Shown here: piece by piece, positions 40,692 through 50,692 of the stretch
How the letters are laid out: each line of letters begins with the position of its first letter
Numbering within the stretch: position 1 is the stretch's first letter
Assembly: GCF_015461835.1 (NCBI RefSeq)
Contig: NZ_JACOPX010000015.1
Span: forward strand, 124,001 to 188,000
DNA from: Pseudomonas neuropathica
Lineage (GTDB): Bacteria; Pseudomonadota; Gammaproteobacteria; Pseudomonadales; Pseudomonadaceae
DNA: 64,000 bases
Reading direction: 5' to 3'
Notes under the pieces: model-generated
Seen by the model: only the letters and a program-made list of their open reading frames with translations
What the model was told of the DNA's origin: nothing
Database searches by the model: none
Made by a program: the position numbers and the translations under genes

Positions 40692-42023
40692 ATGAATACC
40701 CATAAAGTCATTTGGCAGGAAGGCATGCTGCTGCGTCCGCAGCACTTCCAGCACAACGATCGTTATTACGATCACCAGATGAAAACCCGCACCCAATTGC
40801 TCGGTGGCTACACTTGGGGTTTCCTCAATCTGGAGATCGACTTGCAGTTCCTCAACATGGGCAAACTGGTGATCAGTGAAGCCTCGGGGATTCTGCCGGA
40901 CGGCAGCCTGTTCGAACTCGGTGGCAACACTGAGCCGCTGGCGCTGGACGTACCGCCAAACACCGGCAACACGCCGATCTACCTGGCGCTGCCGCTGGTC
41001 ACCGGCAACCACATCGAGTCGCGCCGTCCGGAGCAGTCCGACGTGCTCGCGCGTTACACCGCGTACGACGCCGAAGTGGCCGACTCCAACGCCGGCGACG
41101 ATTCCGCCAGCCAGGTCAGCTGCGGTCGCCCGGACTTCAAACTGTTGCTCGGCGAGCAGCAGAGCGATCAGGCCTACGTGAAACTGAAAATCTGCGACGT
41201 GCTCGACACCACGCCGGACGGCGTGATCAGCCTCGATCCGGACTTCGTGCCGACCTACATTCAGGCCCACGCTTCCAGCTATCTGCTGTCGTGCCTGAAA
41301 GAAGTCATCAGCATGCTCAACCACCGTGGCGACACGATTGCCGAGCGGATTCGCTCCAACGGCAAGGTTGGCGGCGCCGAAGTCGGCGACTTCATGATGC
41401 TGCAACTGATCAACCGCACCGAACTGCTGCTGCGCCACTACCTCGGCCTGGAGCAAGTGCACCCGGAAGAGTTGTACCGCACGCTGCTGACCATGCTCGG
41501 CGATCTGGCGACCTTTTCCGGCGAGAGCAAACGCCCGCGTCTGGACAGCCGCTACTCCCACGCCGATCAGGGCGGCAGCTTCCGCAAACTGATGGAAGCG
41601 ATTCGTCAGGTGCTGTCGATGGTGCTCGAACAGCACGCCATCGAACTGATCCTGCAAGCACGTCAATACGGCATCATCGTCTCGCCGTTGCACGACCACA
41701 AACTGCTCGGCTCGGCGTCGTTCGTGCTGGCAGCCAGTGCCAACTGCGACTCCGAAGAACTGCGCCACCGCTTGCCGGCGCACCTCAAGGTCGGCCCGGT
41801 GGAGCGTATCCGCCAACTGGTCAACCTGCACTTGCCGGGGATCAAGGTCAAACCGTTGCCGGTGGCCCCGCGGCAGATCGCGTTCCACTCGAACAAAACC
41901 TATTTCATCCTCGAACTCAGTTCCGAAGACCTGGCACAACTCGAGCGCTCCGGCGGGTTCGCGTTCCACGTGTCCGGCGAATTCGCCGAGCTTGAACTGA
42001 AATTCTGGGCCATCAGGAACTGA
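40692..42023 (+). CDS. tssK: T6SS baseplate-membrane linker TssK
   Basis: A 443-residue trimeric protein joining the baseplate to the membrane complex. The N-terminus (VIWQEGMLLRPQHFQHNDRYY) is the strong family signature; the later YFILELSSEDLAQLERSG segment belongs to the TssL/M-binding C-terminal domain. It is 2 nt from tssJ and 5 nt from tssL, so all three are coupled. Confidence 0.97.
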   Translation: MNTHKVIWQEGMLLRPQHFQHNDRYYDHQMKTRTQLLGGYTWGFLNLEIDLQFLNMGKLVISEASGILPDGSLFELGGNTEPLALDVPPNTGNTPIYLALPLVTGNHIESRRPEQSDVLARYTAYDAEVADSNAGDDSASQVSCGRPDFKLLLGEQQSDQAYVKLKICDVLDTTPDGVISLDPDFVPTYIQAHASSYLLSCLKEVISMLNHRGDTIAERIRSNGKVGGAEVGDFMMLQLINRTELLLRHYLGLEQVHPEELYRTLLTMLGDLATFSGESKRPRLDSRYSHADQGGSFRKLMEAIRQVLSMVLEQHAIELILQARQYGIIVSPLHDHKLLGSASFVLAASANCDSEELRHRLPAHLKVGPVERIRQLVNLHLPGIKVKPLPVAPRQIAFHSNKTYFILELSSEDLAQLERSGGFAFHVSGEFAELELKFWAIRN

Positions 42024-42028
42024 CCGAC

Positions 42029-42904
42029 ATGATCAAGGAAACGGATTACAACCAGGACGACAAAACCGTCCTGCTCGATCGTCAGGGCCACGGACCGGCA
42101 TCGAGTCCGCTGACCGACTTCGCCGCGCCACCGCGTTTCGAGCAACTGGAAGAACGCATGATCTACGCCGCGCGCCTGCGCCCGGCCGAAGCGTTCAATA
42201 TCAGCCTCAATTCGCTGGTGGCGGCCTCGTCCGAGCTGCTTTCGGAAGTGGTGCGCCTCAAGCACAGCGAAACCCGCGAAGACTTGTACGCACTCAACGA
42301 GCGTCTGACTGCCGGGCTGAAATTGTTTGAAGTACGCGCCCTGCACAACGGCGCCGAAAGCAGCCAGGTGATGGCCGCGCGTTACGTGCTCTGCACCGTG
42401 GTCGACGAAGCTGTCGTGACCACACCGTGGGGCAACGAAAGCGAGTGGTCGCAGATGAGCCTGCTGAGCAGCTTCCACAACGAAACCTTCGGTGGCGAGA
42501 AGTTCTTCCAGTTGCTCGATCGACTGTCGAAAAACCCGGTCAAGCACTTGCCGATGCTCGAGCTGATGTACCTGTGCCTGTCCCTCGGTTTCGAGGGCAA
42601 GTACCGCGTCCAGGCACGCGGCATGCTCGAACTCGAAGGCATCCGTGACGCCTTGTACCGGCAGATCCGTCAGTTGCGTGGCGACGTGCCGCGCGAGTTG
42701 TCGCCGCACTGGGAAGGCTTGAACGATCAGCGTCGCAACCTGGTGCGCATCGTGCCGGCGTGGATGGTGGTGTTGTTCACTTTCGTCTGTCTGGTGGTGA
42801 TGTATTCGGGCTTCGCCTGGGTCTTGGGCGAGCAGCGCGACACCGTTCTGCAACCTTATCAGCCGCTTGATCCGGCCGCGGTGCAACCGCAGTCGCAGCC
42901 GTAA
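42029..42904 (+). CDS. tssL: T6SS inner-membrane protein TssL (DotU)
   Basis: A 291-residue DotU-type protein. The cytoplasmic domain holds NPLVAAA-type helices (here FNISLNSLVAAS), WGNESEWSQMSLLSSFHNETFGG-like core in pieces, and one C-terminal membrane anchor at about 248-270. A proline/glutamine tail follows; no OmpA-like peptidoglycan domain is fused. tssM begins 13 nt later. Confidence 0.95.
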   Translation: MIKETDYNQDDKTVLLDRQGHGPASSPLTDFAAPPRFEQLEERMIYAARLRPAEAFNISLNSLVAASSELLSEVVRLKHSETREDLYALNERLTAGLKLFEVRALHNGAESSQVMAARYVLCTVVDEAVVTTPWGNESEWSQMSLLSSFHNETFGGEKFFQLLDRLSKNPVKHLPMLELMYLCLSLGFEGKYRVQARGMLELEGIRDALYRQIRQLRGDVPRELSPHWEGLNDQRRNLVRIVPAWMVVLFTFVCLVVMYSGFAWVLGEQRDTVLQPYQPLDPAAVQPQSQP

Positions 42905-42917
42905 ACAGGGACGTGTG

Positions 42918-45900
42918 ATGAAAAAGTTTTTCAAGAAAGTCGGCGCCTTCCTGCGCCAGACCTGGGTCTGGACCTTGCTGCTGGTGCTGTTCGTGGCGCT
43001 GCTGGTGTGGTTCGTCGGCCCGTTGTTGGCGGTTGATGACTACAAGTTCTGGGAGAGCGCGACCTCTCGCTTGCTGACCATCGCTGTGCTGTTCCTGATC
43101 TGGGGCCTGACCATGGTCTTCGTCAGCTGGCGCAGCGGTATCCGCAAGAAAGCCGAGGAAGAAAGCGAGGACGGCCAGGACCGCATTCGCCGCGAAGAGC
43201 TGATCGACGAAGAACAGAAGGAGTTGAAGGCGCGCTTCAAAGACGCGCTGAAAACCCTGAAGACCTCGAGCCTGTATCGCGGCCGCAGCGAACGCTGGCG
43301 CAGTGACTTGCCGTGGTACTTGCTGATCGGTCCGCAGGCATCCGGCAAGACCAGCCTGCTGGACTTTTCCGGTCTGGAATTCCCGATCAACAAGATCGAC
43401 CGCAAGCTGACCCGCGACACCCTCGGCACCCGTCATTGCGACTGGTACTTCGCCGACCACGGTGTGCTGATCGACACCGCCGGGCGCTACATGACCCAGC
43501 CTGACGCAGAAGTCGACGGCAGCGCCTGGACCACCTTGCTGGAGCTGCTGCGCAAGCGTCGTCGCGGGCGTCCGTTGAACGGCGTGTTGGTGACCATTCC
43601 GGTGGAAACCCTGCTCGGCGGCAGCGAACAGGACATCGATACCCTGGCGCGCCAGGTACGTGGTCGCCTGCAGGACGTGCATCAGAAACTGCACGTCGAC
43701 GTGCCGGTGTATCTGGTCCTGAGCAAGGCTGACAAGCTGCTCGGCTTCGACGAGTTCTTCGATCAACTGACCCGCGAAGAAAGCGATCAAGTGCTCGGCA
43801 CCAGTTTCCGCAAGGATCAGGTCGGCACTGACGTTGCTGTGCTGCGCAACGAGTTCGAAGAGCTGCTGCGTCGCCTCAACAGCCAAGTGATCATGCGCAT
43901 GCACTCCGAGCGCGACACTCAGCGCCGTGGCCGCATCCTCGACTTCCCGCATCAACTGGGGCAGATCGGCGAGCGCCTGTGCCTGTTCGTCGACATGGCG
44001 TTCACCGGCAACCGCTATCAGCGGGCCACGCAACTGCGTGGTTTCTACCTGACCAGCGCGCCGCACCTGACTCAAGAGATGGATGCGACCACCGCCGGCA
44101 TCGGCGCCAGCCTCGGCATGAGCGCCGGCGTGCTGCCGACCCTGCGCAGCGGTCGTTCGCGGTTCATCCATCACTTGTTCAGCCAGGTGATTTTCCCAGA
44201 GGCCGATCTGGCCGGTCTGGACAAGCGCGAACGCAGCCGCATCCATTGGGGCCAGCGTGCGCTGTACGTCGGTGCACTGGCCTCGCTGGCACTGTTCGGT
44301 ATGCTTTGGGCGGGCGGTTTCTCGGCCAACTACGAGCGTCTGGAAAACCTGCGCAACCTGGCGCAGAACTGGACGCAGCAGCGCACGGCTTTGTCGCCGC
44401 GTGATGACGCCATGGGCGTGCTGAAAACCCTCGATACCAGCTACGCCGCGACGCAGGTGTTCCCGAAGAAGGGCGACGTGTCGTATCACGAGCGCGGCGG
44501 TCTGTATCAGGGTGAAGACGTCAATCCAGTGGTCAAAGAGGCTTACGAGCGCGAGCTTGAAAAGCAACTGCTGCCACGAGTGGCGACCATGCTCGAAGGG
44601 CAGATCCGCGCCAACATGAAGGACCGCGACCGCCTGCTCAACAGCCTGCGCGCGTACCTGATGTTGAACATGAAGGATCGTCGCGATGCCGCGTGGCTCA
44701 AGGACTGGGTCGCTACTGACTGGTCGACGCGCTATACCGGCAACACCGCCGTACAGAACGGTTTGAGTGCGCACCTCGATCGCCTGCTGAAGCAGCCGTT
44801 TATCTACCCGCTGAACGACCAATTGGTCACTCAGGCGCGTCAGGTATTGCGCAGCGAATCACTGGCCACCGTGGTTTACCGCATGCTCCGCGAGCAGGCG
44901 CGCAACCTGCCGGACTATCGTTTCAGCCAACACCTCGGCCCACAAGGCTCGCTGTTTATCGGCACCGAATACGTGATCCCGGGGTTCTACACGCAAACCG
45001 GTTATCAGCAGTATTTCTCGGTACAGGGTTCGGCGCTGGTCACCGACATCCTGCGTGACAACTGGGTACTGGGCGAGGGCGCCGGCATCAGCGACATGGA
45101 CTTGCGTCGTCTGATGGTCGAGCTGGAGCAGTTGTACTTCCGCGACTACGCCAACTATTGGAGTGAAGCCGTAGGCCAGGTGGCCCTGCCGCCAATCAGC
45201 GACGCCGGTGAAGGCGCTGAGCAACTGGCGGGCCTGACTTCGGCCAACTCGCCGGTACTGGCGTTGCTCACCGAAGTGCGTGAGAACACCCGCTTCCAGG
45301 CCGCTGCAGATCCTGTCGAAGAAGCTGGCGACGCTGCTGATGCACTGGCCGGGCAGAAAGGCAAACTGGGTAAAGTCGGCAAACTGGCCTCTGCCGTGGC
45401 GGACAAGGCTTCGGCCCTGAACGTGGCGAAGACCCTGCCGGACACCGCGAAGAAGTCGCTGCAACGCCGCTTCGAACCGCTGCATCGTTTGCTCGATGAC
45501 AACAACGGCCCGGCGGCGGACCTCACGCCTGCACTGAGCGCGCTCAACGACCTGCAACTGCAACTGGCCGGTCTGGCCCGTTCCAGCACGCCGGAACAAG
45601 CCGCGTTCGAAATGGCGAAAACCCGCATGAGCGGCCAGCGTGATGCGCTGACCAACCTGCGCAATGCCTCCGGTCGTCTGCCGCGTCCGCTCAGCGTGTG
45701 GTTCAACGTGCTGGCCGAAGACTCGTGGCGTCTGGTGCTTAACGATGCTTACCAGTACCTGAACGGCCGTTATCAGAACGAGCTGTACAGCGTGTATGGC
45801 AAAACCATCAGCAAGCGTTATCCGTTCAGCGCCAGCAGCACCAGCGACGTAGCGATCAGCGATTTCCGTGAGTTCTTCCGCGCTCAAGGTACCGTCGACC

Positions 45901-46457
45901 GCTTCTTCGACAGCTACCTGCGTCCGTTCGTCAGCGGCGATCCGGGCAACTACCGCATGCGCAGCGTCGACGGTCACAGCCTGCCGGTGTCGAAAATGTA
46001 TCTGGACCAGATGGCGGCGGCGCTGACGATTCGGCAGAGCTTCTTCTCGATCAACCCGGCCGAGCCGACCGTGCAGTTCAAACTGGAGCCGTACACCCTC
46101 GATCCGGCGGTCAGCCGTTCCGAGTTCAAGTTCGGCGACAAGACCATGGAATACCGCCACGGTCCGATCCTGCCAATGTCGTTCAAATGGCCGACCGATG
46201 CTGAAGACGGTCGCACCAGTCTGGTCATGGACAAAATGGCCGGGCGCCCGATCGGCATCGAGAAGAACTCCGGCCCATGGTCGCTGTTCCGCCTGTTCGA
46301 CCTGATGCAGACCGAGTACCTGAGCGGTCGCGACGTGCTGGTGCTGAAAGCCGACGTAGGTGGCCTGCGCGCCAACTACCTGCTGACCAGCCAGCGCACG
46401 CCGAACCCGTTCGACATGGGCGTACTGCGCACCTTCCGTATGCCGGTGCAGCTCTGA
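42918..46457 (+). CDS. tssM: T6SS membrane-complex protein TssM (IcmF)
   Basis: An 1179-residue inner-membrane protein. Two N-terminal membrane segments (about 15-38 and 50-73) are followed by a cytoplasmic NTPase domain with intact Walker A GPQASGKT at 138-145, a third membrane segment near 450-470 and a large periplasmic region that contacts TssJ. The start at 42918 (GGGACG upstream) was chosen over an in-frame ATG within tssL. The stop shares its last base with the phosphatase ATG. Confidence 0.96.
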   Translation: MKKFFKKVGAFLRQTWVWTLLLVLFVALLVWFVGPLLAVDDYKFWESATSRLLTIAVLFLIWGLTMVFVSWRSGIRKKAEEESEDGQDRIRREELIDEEQKELKARFKDALKTLKTSSLYRGRSERWRSDLPWYLLIGPQASGKTSLLDFSGLEFPINKIDRKLTRDTLGTRHCDWYFADHGVLIDTAGRYMTQPDAEVDGSAWTTLLELLRKRRRGRPLNGVLVTIPVETLLGGSEQDIDTLARQVRGRLQDVHQKLHVDVPVYLVLSKADKLLGFDEFFDQLTREESDQVLGTSFRKDQVGTDVAVLRNEFEELLRRLNSQVIMRMHSERDTQRRGRILDFPHQLGQIGERLCLFVDMAFTGNRYQRATQLRGFYLTSAPHLTQEMDATTAGIGASLGMSAGVLPTLRSGRSRFIHHLFSQVIFPEADLAGLDKRERSRIHWGQRALYVGALASLALFGMLWAGGFSANYERLENLRNLAQNWTQQRTALSPRDDAMGVLKTLDTSYAATQVFPKKGDVSYHERGGLYQGEDVNPVVKEAYERELEKQLLPRVATMLEGQIRANMKDRDRLLNSLRAYLMLNMKDRRDAAWLKDWVATDWSTRYTGNTAVQNGLSAHLDRLLKQPFIYPLNDQLVTQARQVLRSESLATVVYRMLREQARNLPDYRFSQHLGPQGSLFIGTEYVIPGFYTQTGYQQYFSVQGSALVTDILRDNWVLGEGAGISDMDLRRLMVELEQLYFRDYANYWSEAVGQVALPPISDAGEGAEQLAGLTSANSPVLALLTEVRENTRFQAAADPVEEAGDAADALAGQKGKLGKVGKLASAVADKASALNVAKTLPDTAKKSLQRRFEPLHRLLDDNNGPAADLTPALSALNDLQLQLAGLARSSTPEQAAFEMAKTRMSGQRDALTNLRNASGRLPRPLSVWFNVLAEDSWRLVLNDAYQYLNGRYQNELYSVYGKTISKRYPFSASSTSDVAISDFREFFRAQGTVDRFFDSYLRPFVSGDPGNYRMRSVDGHSLPVSKMYLDQMAAALTIRQSFFSINPAEPTVQFKLEPYTLDPAVSRSEFKFGDKTMEYRHGPILPMSFKWPTDAEDGRTSLVMDKMAGRPIGIEKNSGPWSLFRLFDLMQTEYLSGRDVLVLKADVGGLRANYLLTSQRTPNPFDMGVLRTFRMPVQL

Positions 46458-47185
46458 TGCTGGTGGCCAGTGCCTGGCGCAGCGCGGCGCGGACCGACCC
46501 GGGCAAGGTGCGGGCGCGCAACGAAGATGCCTTCCTCGACTCGCCACAGCAGGGGCTGTGGGTGGTCGCGGACGGCATGGGCGGTCATCAGGGTGGCGAC
46601 ATCGCCAGCCAGTTGATCGTCGCCAGCCTGGCTGAACTGCCGCAACACGAGGACTTCGACGAACGCCTCAAAGCCATTCGCCAGTGCCTGCACTGGTTGA
46701 ACCGGCGCTTGGGGCAGGAGTTGACGGTGACCGCCGGACGCCACGACAGCATCATGGGCAGCACCGTCGTGGCGCTGCTGGTGGAAGGTAATCGCGCGGC
46801 CTGCATCTGGGCCGGTGATAGCCGTTGTTACATGTGGCGCGGGCAGCGGCTGTATCAGCTGTCCAAGGATCATTCGCTGCAACAGCAATTGATCGACGAG
46901 CAACAAATGAGCGTCGAACAAGCGGCGGCACACCCGGCGGCTCAGGCCTTGACCCGAGCCGTCGGCGCCGCCGAACAACTGACCCTGGATGTCCTCGAAC
47001 TTGAGGTCTATCCGGGTGATGCGTTTTTGCTCTGCAGCGATGGTTTGTATCAGGGCCTGAGCAGCGATGCCCTCGGCAACGCCCTCAGCCTCAGCGCGCC
47101 GCACGTGGCGCTGGAACGTTTGTTCGACGGTGCCCTGCGTGGCGCCGCGCGCGACAACCTGACAGCCGTGGTGATCCGCCAATGA
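46457..47185 (+). CDS. T6SS-linked PP2C-type Ser/Thr phosphatase
   Basis: A 242-residue PPM/PP2C phosphatase. Metal-binding motifs are all present: VRARNEDA, VADGMGGHQGG, CIWAGDSRCY and DNLTAVVI. It should reverse phosphorylation of Fha and so restrain secretion (Stp1/PppA role). It overlaps tssM by one base and the kinase by four (ATGA), so phosphatase and kinase are translated as a balanced pair. Confidence 0.93.
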   Translation: MLVASAWRSAARTDPGKVRARNEDAFLDSPQQGLWVVADGMGGHQGGDIASQLIVASLAELPQHEDFDERLKAIRQCLHWLNRRLGQELTVTAGRHDSIMGSTVVALLVEGNRAACIWAGDSRCYMWRGQRLYQLSKDHSLQQQLIDEQQMSVEQAAAHPAAQALTRAVGAAEQLTLDVLELEVYPGDAFLLCSDGLYQGLSSDALGNALSLSAPHVALERLFDGALRGAARDNLTAVVIRQ

Positions 47186-48183
47186 CTGAAATCGAATCCT
47201 CAGTCGATGACTTGCTGATGAGCGAAGAACAGGCCAACAACCTGACCTACTTCGCCTTCGCCAAGGAAAACAAGGCAGAACCTTTGCTGGCGCCGACCAA
47301 GGCCAGCATCGGTGCACTGCCGGACGTACTCGCCGGTCGCTACCACCTCGAGCGCCTGCTCGGGGCCGGTGGCATGGGCGCCGTTTACCGGGCGCGGGAT
47401 CTGCTGCACGAACAGTTCGGTGATCCCGATCCTTACATCGCGCTGAAAATCCTCAGCGAAGAATTTGCCGAATCGCCGGACGCCAGTGCCTTGCTCTACA
47501 GCGAGTTCGCCCTGACCCGGCGCCTGCGCCACGACAACGTCGTGCGTGCACACACTTTTGAAGTCGACACCGATTGCCAGCGGGCCTTCATCACCATGGA
47601 ATACATGCGTGGCCTGACCCTGGACAAATTGCTCTGCGAGCGGCCCCTCGGCCTGCCGTGGCAAGAGCTGCGCGACATCGTCCTGCCGCTGCTCGACACG
47701 CTGGCCTACGCCCACGGTCGCGGCGTGCTGCACGGTGACATGAAACCGAGCAACGTCATGCTCAGCGAAGACGGCTTGCGCCTGTTCGATTTCGGCCTCG
47801 GTCAGGCAGAGGAGGGCGTGATGCCCGGCCTGCCGCACCTGAGCCGCGAACGCTTCAACGCCTGGACCCCGGGCTACGCCGCCCCCGAACTGCTTGAGGG
47901 CCAACCGTTGTCGGCCAGCGCGGACGTGTACGGCGTGGCCTGCGTGATCTATGAACTGGCGGGCGGCAAACACCCGTTCCGCCGCTTGCCCTCGACCCAG
48001 GCCCGCGACGAGCATCTGGAGCGCGAGCTGCAAGCACCGGCGAACTTACCGAAACACGGCTGGCCAGCGCTGCGAACCGCGCTGAGCTTCGACCCGGCAG
48101 AACGCAGCATCACTGCCCAACAATTGCGTGACGCCTTGGGCGCCACTTCGTCCTGGCTGCAACGTCTGCGACTTCGGGCGTAA
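47182..48183 (+). CDS. T6SS-linked Ser/Thr protein kinase
   Basis: A 333-residue Hanks-type kinase. The Gly loop is GAGGMGAVYRARD at 61-73, the ATP lysine K89 (IALKIL), catalytic HGDMKPSN at 184-191 with D186, DFG at 203-205 and an APE-type AAPELL. HGD replaces the common HRD, so activation need not rely on activation-loop phosphorylation. Unlike PpkA of H1 there is no transmembrane segment or periplasmic domain; a ~50-residue leader precedes the kinase fold. It matches Stk1 of H2-type clusters. Confidence 0.92.
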   Translation: MTEIESSVDDLLMSEEQANNLTYFAFAKENKAEPLLAPTKASIGALPDVLAGRYHLERLLGAGGMGAVYRARDLLHEQFGDPDPYIALKILSEEFAESPDASALLYSEFALTRRLRHDNVVRAHTFEVDTDCQRAFITMEYMRGLTLDKLLCERPLGLPWQELRDIVLPLLDTLAYAHGRGVLHGDMKPSNVMLSEDGLRLFDFGLGQAEEGVMPGLPHLSRERFNAWTPGYAAPELLEGQPLSASADVYGVACVIYELAGGKHPFRRLPSTQARDEHLERELQAPANLPKHGWPALRTALSFDPAERSITAQQLRDALGATSSWLQRLRLRA

Positions 48184-48211
48184 CGGATGACATTCGAACA
48201 GGGAGCACTTT

Positions 48212-50692
48212 ATGTTCAACCCAGCTAACGAAACCCACTTCAGCCTCAAGGTCGAAGACTACGTCGGCGACCTGCAAGTGCTGTCGTTCACCGGCACCGA
48301 AGGCATCAGCCAGCCGTATCGTTTCGACTTGGAATTGGTCAGCGAAAACCCGGATCTGGACCTCGAACAGCTCCTGCATAAGCAGGCGTTTCTCGCATTT
48401 GATCCACAAGGCTCGGGCATCCACGGGCAGATCTACCGCGTTGCCCAAGGCGATGCCGGCAAGCGCCTGACCCGCTACAAAGTGTCGATGGTGCCGCAAC
48501 TGCAATACCTGCATCACCGCACCAACCAGCGCATCTACCAGCAGATGTCAGCGCCGAAAATCATCGCGCTGATCCTCGAAGAACACGGCATCAAGGGCAA
48601 CGCCTACAGCTTCCAGCTCAGCGAGCCGTGCCCGGACCGCGACTACTGCGTGCAGTACGACGAAACCGACCTGCACTTCGTCCAGCGCCTGTGCGAAGAG
48701 GAAGGGATTCACTACCACTTCCAGCACAGCGACAAAGGCCACCTGCTGGTGTTCGGCGACGACCAGACCGTGTTCCAGAAACTCGGCCAGCCAACCGCGT
48801 ATGTGCAGGGCAGCGGCATGGTCGCCGAAGAACCGGTGATCAAAGGCTTCAAACTGCGCCTGGAAACCCGCACCAGCCGCACCACGCGCCGTGACTACGA
48901 CTTCGAAAAACCGCGCCTGCAAATGGAAGCGGCGTACAAACCGGACGGCGAGAGCACCGAGCCTGATCTGGAAGACTACGACTACCCCGGCCGCTTCATC
49001 GACCGCGCCCGTGGCAAGTTCCTCAGCCAGCGCGTCCTCGAACGCCACCGCGCCGACTACCGCCAGGCCGAAGGTCGCGGCGACCAGACCAAACTGGTCA
49101 GCGGCCACTTCATGGAAATGTCCGACCACCCGCGTAGCGAGTGGAACGACCTGTGGCTGCTCACCGAACTCTTCCACGAAGGCAAACAGCCGCAAGTCCT
49201 CGAAGAAGGCGTGACCAGCGACACCACCGACAACAAAGACGACTTTCACCAAGGCTACCGCAACACCTTCCTCGCCACCCCGTGGGACGTGTTCTACCGC
49301 CCGGCCCTCGAACACCCGAAACCGCGCGTACTCGGCAGCCAGACCGCCATGGTCACCGGCCCCAAAGGCGAAGAAATCCACTGCGACCAGTACGGCCGCA
49401 TCAAAGTCCAGTTCCACTGGGACCGCGAAGGCCAGGCCGACGACAAAACCAGCTGCTGGCTGCGCGTCTCCAGCTCCTGGGCCGGAGACCGCTACGGCGC
49501 CATTAGCATCCCGCGCATCGGCATGGAAGTCCTCGTCACCTTCCTCGAAGGCGACCCCGACCAACCGCTGGTGACCGGCTGCCTGTACCACAAGGAAAAC
49601 CCGGTGCCGTATGCACTGCCGGCGAACAAGACTCGCAGCGTGTTCAAAACGCTTAGCTCCCCAGGTGGCGGTGGGTACAACGAACTGCGCATTGAAGACA
49701 AGAAAGGTGCGGAGCAGATCTACATTCATGCCCAGCGTGATTGGGATGAAAACGTTGAGCATGACCAGAAAATTCGGGTCGGCAATGAACGTCACGACAC
49801 GGTGGTGAAGAACACTTACACCGAGCTGAAGGCTGAAGAACACCGCACCACGATCTCTGATCGCAAGATTGAAGCGAAGCTGGATGATCACCTGACGGTT
49901 GGGCAGAACCAGCATGTGAAGTTGGGCACGGCGCAGCTGACCAGCGTGGGGAAAGAGATTCACCTCAAGGCTGGGGACAAGATTGTTATTGAGGCGGGGA
50001 CAGAGCTGACCATTCTTGGGGGTGGGAGCTTTATCAAGCTTGATGGCGGTGGGGTTACGGTTGTTGGGCCAGTGATCAAGATCAATGCGGGTGGCTCGGC
50101 GGGATCCGGCTCCGGCATTGGCATCAAGCCGCCAGTGCTGCCGGTCGCGGCGGACAAGGATAAGGCCGGCAGCCTGATGGATCGCGCTCAGGGCAACACA
50201 CGATCGCCAGTCCCACCCGCCCCGGTGAAGAACCTGCGCTTTGACATTCGTCTGGCTGACCGCCCGGGGGAAGGCGCCTTTGCATTGGCGAACACACCGT
50301 GGCGCATCATCAAAATGAGTGAGCCGACCTGGAAAAAAATCGGTCGCGTGCCGGAAAGCGACGTCATCGCCAAAGGCGAAACCGATGACGAAGGCAAAGT
50401 CACCCTTACCGATGCTGTTCAGAAGAAGCTGTCCCTCGAATACCCACAAAATCCGGAAATGTTCTGGCTGGTATATCCAGGTCAATGCGTTGCGCTCAAG
50501 GCACATACCGACACCGGCTGGTCTGAAGAACAGCGTGAACTGCTGGCACTGGCAAGTATGGACTTCAGCAGCGAGCCCCACTCCAACGCCCGTCACGAAC
50601 AAGCCGGCACAGACAAACTCAGCGCCTTCGAAAACTTGTCACTGACCGACGGCATTGCACTCTTCGACAAATTAAAGGGATTTAAGGCATGA
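48212..50692 (+). CDS. vgrG: VgrG spike protein with C-terminal cargo-adaptor extension
   Basis: An 826-residue trimeric spike. The gp27-like part spans about 1-370; the gp5 OB-fold is near 385-470 (DQYGRIKVQFHWDREG, SSWAGDRYGAISIPRIGMEV); a repeat-rich needle/DUF2345-like region follows to about 630. A Gly/Ser linker (NAGGSAGSGSGIG) leads to a ~170-residue extension, about 670-765 of which (KNLRFDIRLADRPGEGA...) looks transthyretin-like. Such an extension carries PldA-type cargo in P. aeruginosa VgrG4b, from memory. Codon choice changes sharply near 49650. The effector start overlaps the stop by four bases (ATGA). Confidence 0.94.
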   Translation: MFNPANETHFSLKVEDYVGDLQVLSFTGTEGISQPYRFDLELVSENPDLDLEQLLHKQAFLAFDPQGSGIHGQIYRVAQGDAGKRLTRYKVSMVPQLQYLHHRTNQRIYQQMSAPKIIALILEEHGIKGNAYSFQLSEPCPDRDYCVQYDETDLHFVQRLCEEEGIHYHFQHSDKGHLLVFGDDQTVFQKLGQPTAYVQGSGMVAEEPVIKGFKLRLETRTSRTTRRDYDFEKPRLQMEAAYKPDGESTEPDLEDYDYPGRFIDRARGKFLSQRVLERHRADYRQAEGRGDQTKLVSGHFMEMSDHPRSEWNDLWLLTELFHEGKQPQVLEEGVTSDTTDNKDDFHQGYRNTFLATPWDVFYRPALEHPKPRVLGSQTAMVTGPKGEEIHCDQYGRIKVQFHWDREGQADDKTSCWLRVSSSWAGDRYGAISIPRIGMEVLVTFLEGDPDQPLVTGCLYHKENPVPYALPANKTRSVFKTLSSPGGGGYNELRIEDKKGAEQIYIHAQRDWDENVEHDQKIRVGNERHDTVVKNTYTELKAEEHRTTISDRKIEAKLDDHLTVGQNQHVKLGTAQLTSVGKEIHLKAGDKIVIEAGTELTILGGGSFIKLDGGGVTVVGPVIKINAGGSAGSGSGIGIKPPVLPVAADKDKAGSLMDRAQGNTRSPVPPAPVKNLRFDIRLADRPGEGAFALANTPWRIIKMSEPTWKKIGRVPESDVIAKGETDDEGKVTLTDAVQKKLSLEYPQNPEMFWLVYPGQCVALKAHTDTGWSEEQRELLALASMDFSSEPHSNARHEQAGTDKLSAFENLSLTDGIALFDKLKGFKA

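Noticed and set aside
42777..44822. Minus-strand open frame of 681 codons opposite tssL/tssM
   Set aside because: It spans two well-supported T6SS genes in antisense and shows only His/Gln-rich composition.
46277..46456. Longer N-terminus for the PP2C phosphatase
   Set aside because: The in-frame extension lies wholly inside tssM and has shadow-like composition; the ATG at 46457 starts right at the conserved domain.
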